A DNA stretch of 64,000 bases, taken from RGIG9608 sp045602425 (GTDB lineage Bacteria > Bacteroidota > Bacteroidia > Bacteroidales > Paludibacteraceae). The position numbers were made by a program, and so were the translations under genes. Under the pieces are notes generated by a model, which was given only the letters and a program-made list of their open reading frames with translations, was not told the origin of the DNA and did no database searches. Where the stretch lies: assembly GCA_045602425.1 (NCBI GenBank), contig JAZSBO010000022.1, positions 1 through 64,000 on the forward strand, read 5' to 3'. Shown in pieces: positions 16,651-25,506 of this stretch. Each line of letters starts with the position of its first letter. Positions within the stretch are counted from its first letter, which is position 1.

Positions 16651-17979
16651 ATGAAAAAAATTGATTTCCTTAAGTTTTTACCATTGTTAGCTATGGTAGT
16701 ATTTTTTTCTTGTAAAGAAGATGGTTCTATAAAAATTGACTCATCAATTTCTTTGGATAAGAATGAAGTTGTTTTAAATCCTGGAGGTACTGTAACTTTG
16801 AATGCTAAGTTAATGCAAGCAATTGATGGTGGTAGAGTTAGTACGAGTGATGATGTTTCTTTAACATGGACAAGTTCAAATGATTCTATTGCAACGGTTT
16901 CTTATGGAGTTGTTACTGCTGTAACAGGAGGAGAGGTAGAAATTATTGTTTCGGCTGCAAATGTTGATAATGTCCAAGAAAAACGTTGTAAAGTTGTAGT
17001 TCGTGATGTATATGTTTCGGGTGAATATGGTAATGCGACGGAAAGAACTGCTTGTGTTTGGAAAAATAACAAGCTGCTTTACTCTTTGGCATCGGATGTG
17101 AATGCATTTGCTAATGCAATGGTAGTTACTGATACGAAAGATGTTTATGTAGTAGGAAATGTAGCAGGTGTTGGTAAGGTTTGGAAAAATGGTGCAGAGG
17201 TAGCAAGTTACGGTACGGCATTAAATGCAATTTTCGTTGAAGCAGGTGATGTTTATGTAGCAGGTGCGGATAATACAACTGCAAAAGTTTGGAAAAATGG
17301 TGCAGAACTTTATACTGCAGAAAATGCGACATTTAAATCGATTGCAGTTTCGGATAATGTTTATGTTGGTGGATATACTTCTTTCGAGGGGGGGTATGAG
17401 AATGACTCTGCAACAATCTGGAAAAATGGTGTTGCCGAAATATTAGCAAAAGGTGCTGTAAATGCATTGTTGGCTGATGGTGCTAATTTGTATGCTGCAG
17501 GAACGGATGAGACTTATGGCAAGGTTTGGAAGAATAGTCAAGAGTTATATGTTTTTGAAAAGAATACACAAGCAACAGGGATAACTTTAGCAGATAATAA
17601 AATTTATACTTGTGGATTTTCAGGTAATACTGGTAAAATTATAGCAAAAGTATGGGAAAATGGTGCTCAGCTTGTTTCTACTGAAGTGGATAAAGAATAT
17701 TTAGGAGAATTTATTGTAGGCAAGAATGAGGAAGGGAAGGATTTATGGACATATTCGGATTTAAATAATGATGGTAAAGTAAAAACGTCCGCAGTTTGTG
17801 TTTCGTTAGACGATTTATACGTTTCTGGATATTTTGATAATAAAAGCAGTAATGCTGTATATTGGAAAAATGGAACATCTGAAAAATTAGAAAGATGTAA
17901 AACTAATGAAGTGATAATGGGTAGTAGTTTCGTTGGTAGTAATGTTAGAGAAAGAGCAACTGCTATTGTTGTAAAATAA
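16651..17979 (+). CDS. Lipoprotein with Big2 domain and seven WKNG repeats (predicted propeller)
   Basis: A protein of 442 residues with a lipobox (FFSC, Cys21). Residues of about 33-117 form a Big2-type Ig domain (LTWTSSNDSIATVS, then VVTAVTGG). The rest contains seven copies of a roughly 35-50-residue unit: a strand VYVxG, a variable loop, KVWKNG and a second strand. The W-K/E-N cores fall at residues of about 137, 178, 214, 257, 293, 334 and 405. Seven units suggest a closed seven-bladed beta propeller on the cell surface. No catalytic motif is seen; a binding role is inferred. It has its own promoter and terminator. Confidence 0.7.
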   Translation: MKKIDFLKFLPLLAMVVFFSCKEDGSIKIDSSISLDKNEVVLNPGGTVTLNAKLMQAIDGGRVSTSDDVSLTWTSSNDSIATVSYGVVTAVTGGEVEIIVSAANVDNVQEKRCKVVVRDVYVSGEYGNATERTACVWKNNKLLYSLASDVNAFANAMVVTDTKDVYVVGNVAGVGKVWKNGAEVASYGTALNAIFVEAGDVYVAGADNTTAKVWKNGAELYTAENATFKSIAVSDNVYVGGYTSFEGGYENDSATIWKNGVAEILAKGAVNALLADGANLYAAGTDETYGKVWKNSQELYVFEKNTQATGITLADNKIYTCGFSGNTGKIIAKVWENGAQLVSTEVDKEYLGEFIVGKNEEGKDLWTYSDLNNDGKVKTSAVCVSLDDLYVSGYFDNKSSNAVYWKNGTSEKLERCKTNEVIMGSSFVGSNVRERATAIVVK

Positions 17980-18000
17980 TACGTATGATTTTTTGAGATA

Positions 18001-18031
18001 AAAGGAGTGAAATATATTTCACTCCTTTTTT
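18001..18031. terminator. Bidirectional terminator between lipoprotein and RecD-like genes
   Basis: A perfect 13-base inverted repeat (18001-18013 with 18016-18028) is followed by T on the plus strand. Its end overlaps the stop codon of the minus-strand helicase gene. Confidence 0.85.
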
Positions 18032-19436
18032 ATTTACTGAAATTCTTTTCAGGAAAATTTATCAAATAAAGTTTTTTTCTTGCTCTTGTAAATGCAGTAT
18101 AGAGCCATCGGTAATAATCGGTATTAGTATTTTCATCGTTTATGAATCCTTGTTCGATAAATACATTTTCCCACTGTCCTCCTTGTGCTTTATGGCACGT
18201 AATTGCATAAGCAAATTTTATGTGTAAGGCATTGTAATATTCGTTTTTTAGTAAAGATTTATATCGCTCTGTTTTGTTAGCTATATCACAATAATCTTCT
18301 AATATAGCTTCTTTTAGTCGCTTGTTTAAATTTTCTACTGCAATTTGGTTGTCGCAATAGAGTGAATCAAGAAGAAGTTTTGTATCTAATTCTTCGTTTG
18401 TATTCTCAAAAAATAAAGTTGCTTGTACAAAAGAGAATCCGTATAATTTCTGATGTTTGTATATCCTTTTTATTTTACAAATGTCACCATTTGCAATGAA
18501 CTTTATGCTTTCAGATTCATTATTTTCATAGTAATGATTTTTAGTAATAAGTAAAAGGTCGTTATTCGAAATTTCACTTTCCATTTGAAAAACCTGATAC
18601 CGAATACCTCTGTTATAAATGTTTGCAAGTTTATTTGAACGAGTGATGACAATTGTATCTTCTAACGCATAATTGTTGTAACAAAAAGTTAATCTGTCGA
18701 TTAGATCTGTTCCTGTGATTCTTTCTATATCGGGATGTGTTATTTTGAAAATAGGCGTATTGAATACATTATTATTAATAATACAATTCCGAAGATAAGT
18801 GGCATTCTGTAGAATACTACTTGTTTGTGTTTGTCGAGTTATTTGTGTTAGTAAAAAGTTTTGTACAGATAGATTGTAGCTGTTTAGTTTGTTAATTTCT
18901 AAAGCTAGAGTTTGTTGTTGTGCTATAGGTGTTAATTGGGCATCGTCGCCTAATAGTAGTAAGCTATTCGTTGGCTCACTGAAAATATATTCTATTAAGT
19001 CGGACAATAAGTTACCGCTTCCGAATATTCGTTCGTTTGACAAAGTGTAGATCATTGATGCCTCATCTACAATAAATAACGTATGTTTATGTAGATTCTG
19101 ATTCAGATTAAATTTTGATTCAGTGATGGATTTTTGTCGATAAATTTTTTTGTGAATAGATGAAGCAAGTGTTCCTGAATACGCTGAAAAAACTTTTGCT
19201 GCCCGTCCAGTTGGAGCTAACAATACAAAATGTTGTTGATATTTTCGTAAGGTTTTGACTAAACAGCTAATAATAGATGTTTTCCCTGTACCAGCATATC
19301 CTTTTAATACAAAAGTTTTTCTTGGATTTTGTAAAAATAAAAAGTCTGATAAAAGTTTAACCAGATTGTTTTGTTCTTCCGTAGGTGTAAAGGGAAGATT
19401 GTTAATAATCTCTTGAAAAATAAACTTTTGTATCAT
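18030..19436 (-). CDS. RecD-like superfamily 1 DNA helicase (exodeoxyribonuclease V-type ATPase)
   Basis: An AAA_30/UvrD_C_2 helicase of 468 residues. Walker A is GYAGTGKT (46-53), the Walker B region LFIVDEASMI, and GDDAQLTPI is motif III. The C-terminal YAITCHKAQGGQWENVFIEQG region is motif V/VI of RecD/Dda-like 5'-3' helicases, and the tail holds TAFTRARKKLY. At under 500 residues it lacks the long N-terminal domain of RecD2. It is a stand-alone gene with a minus-strand -7 box; no RecB or RecC partner is nearby. It probably acts in DNA repair or recombination. Confidence 0.85.
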   Translation of the reverse strand: MIQKFIFQEIINNLPFTPTEEQNNLVKLLSDFLFLQNPRKTFVLKGYAGTGKTSIISCLVKTLRKYQQHFVLLAPTGRAAKVFSAYSGTLASSIHKKIYRQKSITESKFNLNQNLHKHTLFIVDEASMIYTLSNERIFGSGNLLSDLIEYIFSEPTNSLLLLGDDAQLTPIAQQQTLALEINKLNSYNLSVQNFLLTQITRQTQTSSILQNATYLRNCIINNNVFNTPIFKITHPDIERITGTDLIDRLTFCYNNYALEDTIVITRSNKLANIYNRGIRYQVFQMESEISNNDLLLITKNHYYENNESESIKFIANGDICKIKRIYKHQKLYGFSFVQATLFFENTNEELDTKLLLDSLYCDNQIAVENLNKRLKEAILEDYCDIANKTERYKSLLKNEYYNALHIKFAYAITCHKAQGGQWENVFIEQGFINDENTNTDYYRWLYTAFTRARKKLYLINFPEKNFSK

Positions 19437-19452
19437 TTCTTTTAATTAGATA

Positions 19453-19460
19453 CAAAAATA
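19453..19460 (-). promoter_or_regulatory. -7 box of the RecD-like helicase gene (minus strand)
   Basis: CAAAAATA on the plus strand reads TATTTTTG on the minus strand, 16 bases before the ATG at 19436. Confidence 0.6.
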
Positions 19461-19514
19461 CTAAAAACTCTTTTGAAAGCTGTAAAAGTAACTAAATTAG
19501 GTTATTGTAAATGG

Positions 19515-19544
19515 TTGTTTGTTGACAATAAAAAAGTATTTTTG
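19515..19544 (+). promoter_or_regulatory. Promoter of the cyclophilin-ftsE-LytM operon
   Basis: TTG (19515-19517), a 19-base spacer and TATTTTTG (19537-19544) match the Bacteroidota -33/-7 layout. The ATG is 20 bases downstream. Confidence 0.7.
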
Positions 19545-19564
19545 CATAAATGTTTTTTTAAACT

Positions 19565-20389
19565 ATGAATAAGCTTTTGCTAAAATTTTGTTTGTTGATA
19601 TTTATGTTTACTGTGTCAAATTCTTCTGCAACAGAAAAAGAGTCGAATACATTTGTTAAAATTGAAACAAATTATGGGACTCTAAAAGTAAAACTTTATA
19701 ACGAAACACCATTGCATCGCGATAATTTTATCAAATTGGTGAAAGAACATTTTTTTGATAGTTTGTTGTTTCATCGAGTGATATCGGATTTTATGATACA
19801 AGCAGGAGACCCTAATTCGAAAAATGCTCCAATGGAAATGCATCTTGGCTCTGGAAGTGTTGGTTATACCATTCCTGCTGAAATTATCTTCCCAAAATTT
19901 TATCATAAGCGAGGAGCATTAGCAGCTGCCCGTACAGGTGATTTTGTTAATCCAGATCGAGCATCTTCGGGTTCGCAATTTTATATCGTAGAAGGGCGTC
20001 CTTGTACAGATGATGATCTTGATTTATTGGAGCAAAATATTAATAAAAATTTACAACAGACGCTTTTAAATAAACTTTTTTCTGAACGAAAATCTCAACT
20101 TATAGCACAGAATTTGGATTCTATAGAATATAATGCACAGTTGAGAAAAGCATATGACGAGGCACGACAAGAAACAATGAATCGTTTGGTTTTTCATTAT
20201 ACGGATACTCAAAGACGTGAATATAAAATGTTCGGGGGAACACCTCATTTAGATAGTCAATACACGGTTTTTGGTGAGTTAGTAGAGGGATTTTCTGTGT
20301 TAGAGGCGATTTCAAATGTTGAAACGAATAAGGATGATCGTCCTTTGAATGATGTTATCATTATCAGTACAAAAATAGTTAAGAAATAG
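19565..20389 (+). CDS. Exported cyclophilin-type peptidyl-prolyl isomerase
   Basis: A protein of 274 residues with a signal peptide (ends near NSSATEK). The cyclophilin core is visible: YNETPLHRDNFIKLV, FHRVISDFMIQAGDP (catalytic Arg in FHR), GSQFYIV and YTVFGELVEGFSVLEAI. A charged helical insertion of about 70 residues (150-220) splits the core, as is usual in Bacteroidota homologues. It should speed proline isomerisation during folding in the periplasm. It is the first gene of an operon with ftsE and a LytM protein (5-base gap to ftsE). Confidence 0.88.
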   Translation: MNKLLLKFCLLIFMFTVSNSSATEKESNTFVKIETNYGTLKVKLYNETPLHRDNFIKLVKEHFFDSLLFHRVISDFMIQAGDPNSKNAPMEMHLGSGSVGYTIPAEIIFPKFYHKRGALAAARTGDFVNPDRASSGSQFYIVEGRPCTDDDLDLLEQNINKNLQQTLLNKLFSERKSQLIAQNLDSIEYNAQLRKAYDEARQETMNRLVFHYTDTQRREYKMFGGTPHLDSQYTVFGELVEGFSVLEAISNVETNKDDRPLNDVIIISTKIVKK

Positions 20390-20394
20390 GTATT

Positions 20395-21066
20395 ATGGAT
20401 CAAAATTCAGATTTGTTGGTAAGATATGAATGCGTAGATATTTGTCAGCAGGAACATTTGGTATTGCGAGATGTTGATTTTCAGGTAAAAAAGGGTGAGT
20501 TTATTTATTTGCTTGGTAAAGTAGGTAGTGGCAAGAGTTCTTTGTTAAAATCGTTGTACGCAGAAGTGCCTATAAAAAAAGGTAAAGCTCATATTTTTAA
20601 TTATGATTTACGGAAAATTAAGAGAAAAGATGTCCCTCTTTTGCGTAGAAAAGTGGGTATTATTTTTCAAGATTTTCAGTTACTTATAGATCGTACTGTA
20701 CAAGAGAATTTGAGTTTTGTATTGAGAGCAACAGGTTGGAAAGATAAAAGCAAGATTGAAGAGCAGATTGCATTAGTGTTGCAGTGTGTTGGAATGGGTA
20801 AAAAAGGCTATAAAATGCCACACCAACTTTCTGGTGGGGAACAACAACGTATTGTGATTGCAAGGGCTCTTTTGAATTCTCCTGAATTGATTATTGCTGA
20901 TGAGCCAACGGGAAATCTTGATCCAGAAACAGCAAATGATATTGTTTCTTTATTGCATGATATTTGTTCTTCGGGTACAAGTGTTATTATGGCTACTCAT
21001 AATATAAATTTAATAAAGGATCATCCAGGAAAAATTATTCGTTGCGAGGAAATGGAATTAAAATAA
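20395..21066 (+). CDS. ftsE: FtsE-type cell-division ABC ATPase
   Basis: An ABC ATPase of 223 residues. Walker A GKVGSGKSS, the Q-loop IIFQDFQLL typical of FtsE, signature LSGGEQQR, Walker B LIIADEPTGNLD and switch His (ATHN) are all intact. FtsE with the membrane protein FtsX controls murein hydrolases at the septum. No ftsX is adjacent: the next gene, 2 bases on, is a membrane-anchored LytM protein, the kind of effector FtsEX usually drives. LolD-type transporters are close relatives, so the name rests on sequence style and context. Confidence 0.8.
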   Translation: MDQNSDLLVRYECVDICQQEHLVLRDVDFQVKKGEFIYLLGKVGSGKSSLLKSLYAEVPIKKGKAHIFNYDLRKIKRKDVPLLRRKVGIIFQDFQLLIDRTVQENLSFVLRATGWKDKSKIEEQIALVLQCVGMGKKGYKMPHQLSGGEQQRIVIARALLNSPELIIADEPTGNLDPETANDIVSLLHDICSSGTSVIMATHNINLIKDHPGKIIRCEEMELK

Positions 21067-21068
21067 AA

Positions 21069-21926
21069 ATGAAGAAAAATCTTAAAAAGAAAACTTGGAA
21101 AGAGCGTTGGGCACATAAATACAGATTTTCTGTATTAGATGAACATACGTTGGAGGAAGCATTTCATTTGAGAATGTCGCGTACGATGTTCTGGATTCTC
21201 TTTTTTATGGTGCTACTCATTCTTTTTATTCTCTTTTCTTTATTATATAATTACACTCCTTTAAAGAAACTTTCACCATCTTATTCAGATGCGATGATTC
21301 GTTCGGAGTTGATACAAGAGTCTATGCGTTTGGATTCTATAAACAAAGTCGTTGATTTGCAGCGGAATCAAATGAACGTTATAAAAGCAATTCTTGCTGG
21401 CGATGTTGAGATTGACACGTTGTCCGATGAAAATAATTTTAGAATTATAGAAAAAGATTTTTTAGAAAAGACTGCTCGTGAAAAGGAGTTTTGTGCGGAG
21501 TACGAAGAAAAAGAAAAATACAATCTTTCGTCAATAGCAACAACAAAGAAAGAAGAGGTATCTGTGTTTTTTAAACCAGTAAAAGGAGGAATAAAAAAAG
21601 GTTTTGATTTAGATCAAAAGCATTTAGGTTGTGATTTGATTGCTTCTGTAAATGAGCCCGTAGTGTCTATTCATAAAGGTGTAGTTGTATTTGCAGAATA
21701 TACTACAACTGCTGATTATATAATTGGAATTATGCACGAAAACAATGTGTTGTCAATATATAAACATAATGCACGATTGCTAAAAACGATAGGTGATGAG
21801 GTACAAACAGGTGAAGTTATTGCTATTGTAAGTATGGCAGAAGAGGATACCGAAAATCCATATTTGCACTTTGAACTTTGGAAAAATGGGAAACCTGTTA
21901 ATCCTGCAGATTATATCTCATTTTAG
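21069..21926 (+). CDS. Membrane-anchored LytM/M23-domain protein with altered active site
   Basis: A protein of 285 residues: a basic cytoplasmic N-terminus, one membrane segment (about 40-60), a helical stalk, then an M23 domain (about 168-285). The metal ligands His185 and Asp189 (KHLGCD) and His267 are present. The first His of the usual HxH pair is Tyr265 (YLHFELW), so hydrolysis is doubtful and an EnvC-like activating role is more plausible. It directly follows ftsE. The convergent gene to its right ends only 9 bases away, and no terminator was found between them. Confidence 0.8.
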   Translation: MKKNLKKKTWKERWAHKYRFSVLDEHTLEEAFHLRMSRTMFWILFFMVLLILFILFSLLYNYTPLKKLSPSYSDAMIRSELIQESMRLDSINKVVDLQRNQMNVIKAILAGDVEIDTLSDENNFRIIEKDFLEKTAREKEFCAEYEEKEKYNLSSIATTKKEEVSVFFKPVKGGIKKGFDLDQKHLGCDLIASVNEPVVSIHKGVVVFAEYTTTADYIIGIMHENNVLSIYKHNARLLKTIGDEVQTGEVIAIVSMAEEDTENPYLHFELWKNGKPVNPADYISF

Positions 21927-21935
21927 TCCTTGTTG

Positions 21936-22820
21936 CTAATATTGCTTTAAAATAGCGTCAATCAGCGTTTTTCCTTTTGGTTGTTTTTTTACCCAATTAG
22001 TTTTGTTTTTTTGTAACAGAAATCCAAGGTTTCGAGGTTTTTTATTAGCCCAGTTTGATCCATTGATTAGGTGAATCCAGCAATCATCCATATATTGTAT
22101 GAAATCACTATGATAGTTGTTCCCTTCTCTAATTTGTTCTGTTCGTACTTCGCAAGGAGTTAATTCTTTGATATTAACGTGGGAATAAATACTATTCCAG
22201 TTTCCTCCGCCTGTATCTAAATATTCGTTATTGATAGTTGTTGGTAAAAAATTTAATTTTCGATTTTGTATAAAGTCAAATTTAAAGAAACATAGTCCTG
22301 CCCATAAATACCAATAATTGCCACGAGTTACAATTCTACCATAGATTTTTTCGTTTGCGATTTTTTTATTGATGCAAATCTCTCGAATAGGAAACAAATC
22401 GTGGTCAATGAATCCAAAATAAGTAGGTTTGTTTGTAAGAATTATTTTCTGATAAACCCAATTAAGAGAAGCTGCATGTGAATAACTCGCACTAACAATA
22501 CCTAAAAGATTTTTTGGAAGACGGATATAAATAATATCGTTTGATTTGCAGAATTCTCTTATTTTCAAAGAGATAGGTTTGTCTGTGGAGTTGTCAGCGA
22601 CAATGTAATTGTATTCACCTTTTATATATTTTTTTACAAGTCGAGCTTGCTGTTCTATAACTATTTCGTTATTGAAAGCGATTGTTATTAAATCAAGCCT
22701 TTGCGGAGCAAAAGAATATTTTTCGAAATTGATACGGAGACAATGGTTAAGTTTTTTTAGTTTAAACATTTGTTCTAAAAAAGCGACCAGTGTTAAATAT
22801 AAGTGTCGTGAAAGTTTCAT
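21936..22820 (-). CDS. GT-A-type glycosyltransferase of the glycan cassette
   Basis: A protein of 294 residues without a signal peptide. The N-terminal region has a GT-A nucleotide-binding pattern (LDLITIAFNNEIVIEQQARL, then YNYIVADNSTDK) and a DxD-like motif, FIDHDLFPI. The family cannot be named with certainty; it is GT2-like but diverged. It is the last gene of a five-gene minus-strand cassette; its start overlaps the stop of the sialyltransferase-like gene by 4 bases. Predicted to add one sugar to a surface glycan. Confidence 0.65.
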   Translation of the reverse strand: MKLSRHLYLTLVAFLEQMFKLKKLNHCLRINFEKYSFAPQRLDLITIAFNNEIVIEQQARLVKKYIKGEYNYIVADNSTDKPISLKIREFCKSNDIIYIRLPKNLLGIVSASYSHAASLNWVYQKIILTNKPTYFGFIDHDLFPIREICINKKIANEKIYGRIVTRGNYWYLWAGLCFFKFDFIQNRKLNFLPTTINNEYLDTGGGNWNSIYSHVNIKELTPCEVRTEQIREGNNYHSDFIQYMDDCWIHLINGSNWANKKPRNLGFLLQKNKTNWVKKQPKGKTLIDAILKQY

Positions 22821-23914
22821 TTTAAGAGCTTAAAAAAATCTTCTTCTGTTTCAGGAGATAAAAATATATCAGGATAAATATTGTAGATTTTCTGCATAAA
22901 GAGACCTAATTCCCCGTTCATGTTTCCTGGTTTTTGGGGAAGCATTTTTAATAGTGAAATTGATTTAACAGGAATATCGAAAATTAAAAAAGGTGTAAGT
23001 GCAGAACTTGATGATATAGTGATAAGAGTTATATGGCTAATATTTTGATTCAAGATAATCAATTCCCAAGGAATTTCAAGGTTGGTATTTGTTTTTATAC
23101 CCAACGGAGCAAATCTATTGATAGTATTTCTTGGATGAAGTTTTACCAAAACATCATTTACATTTATCCGTTGTGTAAGATTTTGTACAATTTCTACATC
23201 GTTTACATTAAATCCGTCAGCAAAGAAAGATTCTTCAAGGAACAAATACTTTATCTTGGAATAATCATCATTGATATTCTCAAATTGAAATATTTGATTT
23301 AGAATGTTTTTTACTTCATCGTTTTTGTTTGAAAATTTTGGAATTGGAATGATTTTTTTCTCGAAATCCCATTCAAGAAGATGTGGATTAAATAAAAATA
23401 GTTGTTCTGCTGTACCAAGCATTCCTTTTTTATTTAACAATCTATGAATTAGTGATGCTTTATCCGAATTTTTAAAAGAGTTGCAGTAGGTTGCAAAGCC
23501 ATCTTCAAATATTGATAAACGAATTTCTTTCTTTCTTGATAGAAAGAATAACAGTAGAATTGTAAAAATGGATATGTTAGAAACGTATAATTGGTTATAA
23601 TTACTCTTTGTGTTGATTTGTTTTCTTATAATTTTCAAGTTGTTAATGGTTTCTTTGGCTTTATAAAAAAACTGTTTTAAGAAATAAAATCTGCAATTTT
23701 GTTCCAATCGTCGTTTCCTATTTTTTATATATATTACTTCATTAAAGGAGTTAGATTTACGAACATTTTCAAAAATTGTTGAACTATTGTTCATATGGTC
23801 AGAAATAATGATATGAACGTTTTCTTTTTGAAGGAATGTATAGCGTATTTGCACTGCAACCATTATTTGATAAACAGTGTTGCATACTATTAATATGTTT
23901 TCTTTTTTTCTCAT
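22817..23914 (-). CDS. Sialyltransferase-like GT-B enzyme (GT52/polysialyltransferase type)
   Basis: A protein of 365 residues. Its start (NILIVCNTVYQIMVAVQI) resembles GT52 and capsular polysialyltransferases. Three motifs of bacterial sialyltransferases are present in order: D/E-D/E-G as FEDG (136-139), HP in VKLHPRN (260-261), and a serine pair in ISSSSAL (301-304). These bind CMP-activated 2-keto sugar acids. A CMP-sugar synthetase-like gene lies two genes upstream, which supports a CMP-linked donor. The actual sugar is unknown because no sialic-acid synthase is in the window. It overlaps both neighbours by 4 bases. Confidence 0.72.
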   Translation of the reverse strand: MRKKENILIVCNTVYQIMVAVQIRYTFLQKENVHIIISDHMNNSSTIFENVRKSNSFNEVIYIKNRKRRLEQNCRFYFLKQFFYKAKETINNLKIIRKQINTKSNYNQLYVSNISIFTILLLFFLSRKKEIRLSIFEDGFATYCNSFKNSDKASLIHRLLNKKGMLGTAEQLFLFNPHLLEWDFEKKIIPIPKFSNKNDEVKNILNQIFQFENINDDYSKIKYLFLEESFFADGFNVNDVEIVQNLTQRINVNDVLVKLHPRNTINRFAPLGIKTNTNLEIPWELIILNQNISHITLITISSSSALTPFLIFDIPVKSISLLKMLPQKPGNMNGELGLFMQKIYNIYPDIFLSPETEEDFFKLLK

Positions 23915-25506
23915 TCGATGTAAAGCGATGGTGTTAGAAAACTAATCCGAACAGTTTTTTGGAGTTCTTTTAGTTGTTCCGAAATACAACTGTTTCTATC
24001 ATTTAAGATTTCACTATTTGTAGAATTTATCATCGAATCAGAAAAATAGTTGTCGTGTGGATTATTTTTAAATCCATCGTAACCAGCAATGGAAATTTGA
24101 TTAATACCAATCTTTTTTAGTAGTCGCAAGAGCATAATTCCTGCGTTGTCAAATTCTTCGTATTTTGGATCAATAAGCGAATGATAATTAATAACCCAAA
24201 ATGGTTCTTCAGTACTGATATTTGAAGTTGCAATTATTATTTTGTTTTTGCTTAAAAACTCTTTTTGAATGGTAGAAAGTGATGAGAATCGTTTTAAGTT
24301 ACTAATAAAAATAATATCTGCATTATAAATTTCTGGTATAAAATTGAGAGCAATTATTAACGGATTATTTGTTTGAATGTAATTGCTAATAATACTCTCG
24401 TGAGTTTTTATTGTTTTCCCTGGAGCAATAACAAGAATCTCTTTTTTTGAGATGGTTGATATTAATTTATCGATCGTTTGACTATCGTTTATTGTTTGTG
24501 ATTGATATTTCACATAAAGTTCTTCTATCACTTTTTGGTTATATTGACCCTTTTCCTCTTGTGGAATCTGCGATAAGATTAAGTTTATATCTTTTGTACT
24601 TAATGTTTGCTTATTGGCGAGATAAGAGGCATAATTAGGATGACAATTATTTGTTGACGCAATATAATATGGGACAGAATATCCCCAAGGTTTTTTTATA
24701 AAAATAGGATTTAAAAATTCGTCTATTATCTCAAGGATTGGTAGAATAGAATACGTTTTTTGAAAATTTTCGTTTAAGTGCATAAGTAACAATTCGGTAC
24801 ATAAATTACCAGCTCCACGCCCCATACCAAAAACCGAAGAATCGATTATTAGTGTCCTATTTATTGATATTTGAATTAATTCTTGTGCATTTGAGAACGA
24901 TAACTGAAGATTGTTATGCGAATGGAATCCTATTTCAATATTTTTATTAATGTCATTGTTGAAACTATGAAAAAGGGTTATTAAATCCTTCTTCCTTAAT
25001 GTCCCGAAACTATCAACAATATAAATAGCTTTAGGTAGAAAGGTATTAATAGCTTTTATTAAAATATCCAATTCTTGTTTGCTATAACTCGATGTTATCA
25101 TTGGCTGAACAAAAACGTTATATCCTTTCTCTTTTACTGAACTACAATACCGAAGAGCTTCTACAAGATGATGTTTGTGGAATGCAATTCGCAATATATT
25201 AACACCACTCCCTGTATATTTTGGAAGTGCTTCAATTGGAAATTCTCCGTAATTTATCATACAGGCAAACCCTTCTTTTTTAGGTAAAGGTTCAACTATT
25301 TTGTTGATCGTTGTTAAGGAATTGAATATGGATTTGTTGCAAGATGTATTTTTTGTTTGACTTAAGAAACCACATTCGATGATATCAATATTTGCTTCTA
25401 TCAGTTTGTTTATAATAGAATGAATGGTACTTTCTCCAAAATCCCAATTATTTACATAGCCACCATCGCGTAATGTACAATCCAATATTTTTATGTTATT
25501 TTTCAT
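23911..25506 (-). CDS. DRE-TIM aldolase fused to a C-terminal Rossmann-like domain
   Basis: A protein of 531 residues. Residues 1 to about 270 form an HMGL-like barrel close to 4-hydroxy-2-oxovalerate aldolase: ILDCTLRDGGYVN (metal and catalytic Asp/Arg), GFHSHNNLQLS (the two metal-binding His) and FGMGRGAGNLCTELLLMHL. Such enzymes join or split a pyruvate unit and an aldehyde. Residues of about 355-531 form a separate alpha/beta domain (ILVIAPGKTIKTHE, then ADIIFISNLKRF, SIAGYDGF), reminiscent of DUF115 or GT42-like Rossmann domains. The next gene upstream is a CMP-sugar synthetase. I infer synthesis of an unusual 2-keto sugar acid; the substrate is unproven. Confidence 0.72.
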   Translation of the reverse strand: MKNNIKILDCTLRDGGYVNNWDFGESTIHSIINKLIEANIDIIECGFLSQTKNTSCNKSIFNSLTTINKIVEPLPKKEGFACMINYGEFPIEALPKYTGSGVNILRIAFHKHHLVEALRYCSSVKEKGYNVFVQPMITSSYSKQELDILIKAINTFLPKAIYIVDSFGTLRKKDLITLFHSFNNDINKNIEIGFHSHNNLQLSFSNAQELIQISINRTLIIDSSVFGMGRGAGNLCTELLLMHLNENFQKTYSILPILEIIDEFLNPIFIKKPWGYSVPYYIASTNNCHPNYASYLANKQTLSTKDINLILSQIPQEEKGQYNQKVIEELYVKYQSQTINDSQTIDKLISTISKKEILVIAPGKTIKTHESIISNYIQTNNPLIIALNFIPEIYNADIIFISNLKRFSSLSTIQKEFLSKNKIIIATSNISTEEPFWVINYHSLIDPKYEEFDNAGIMLLRLLKKIGINQISIAGYDGFKNNPHDNYFSDSMINSTNSEILNDRNSCISEQLKELQKTVRISFLTPSLYIE

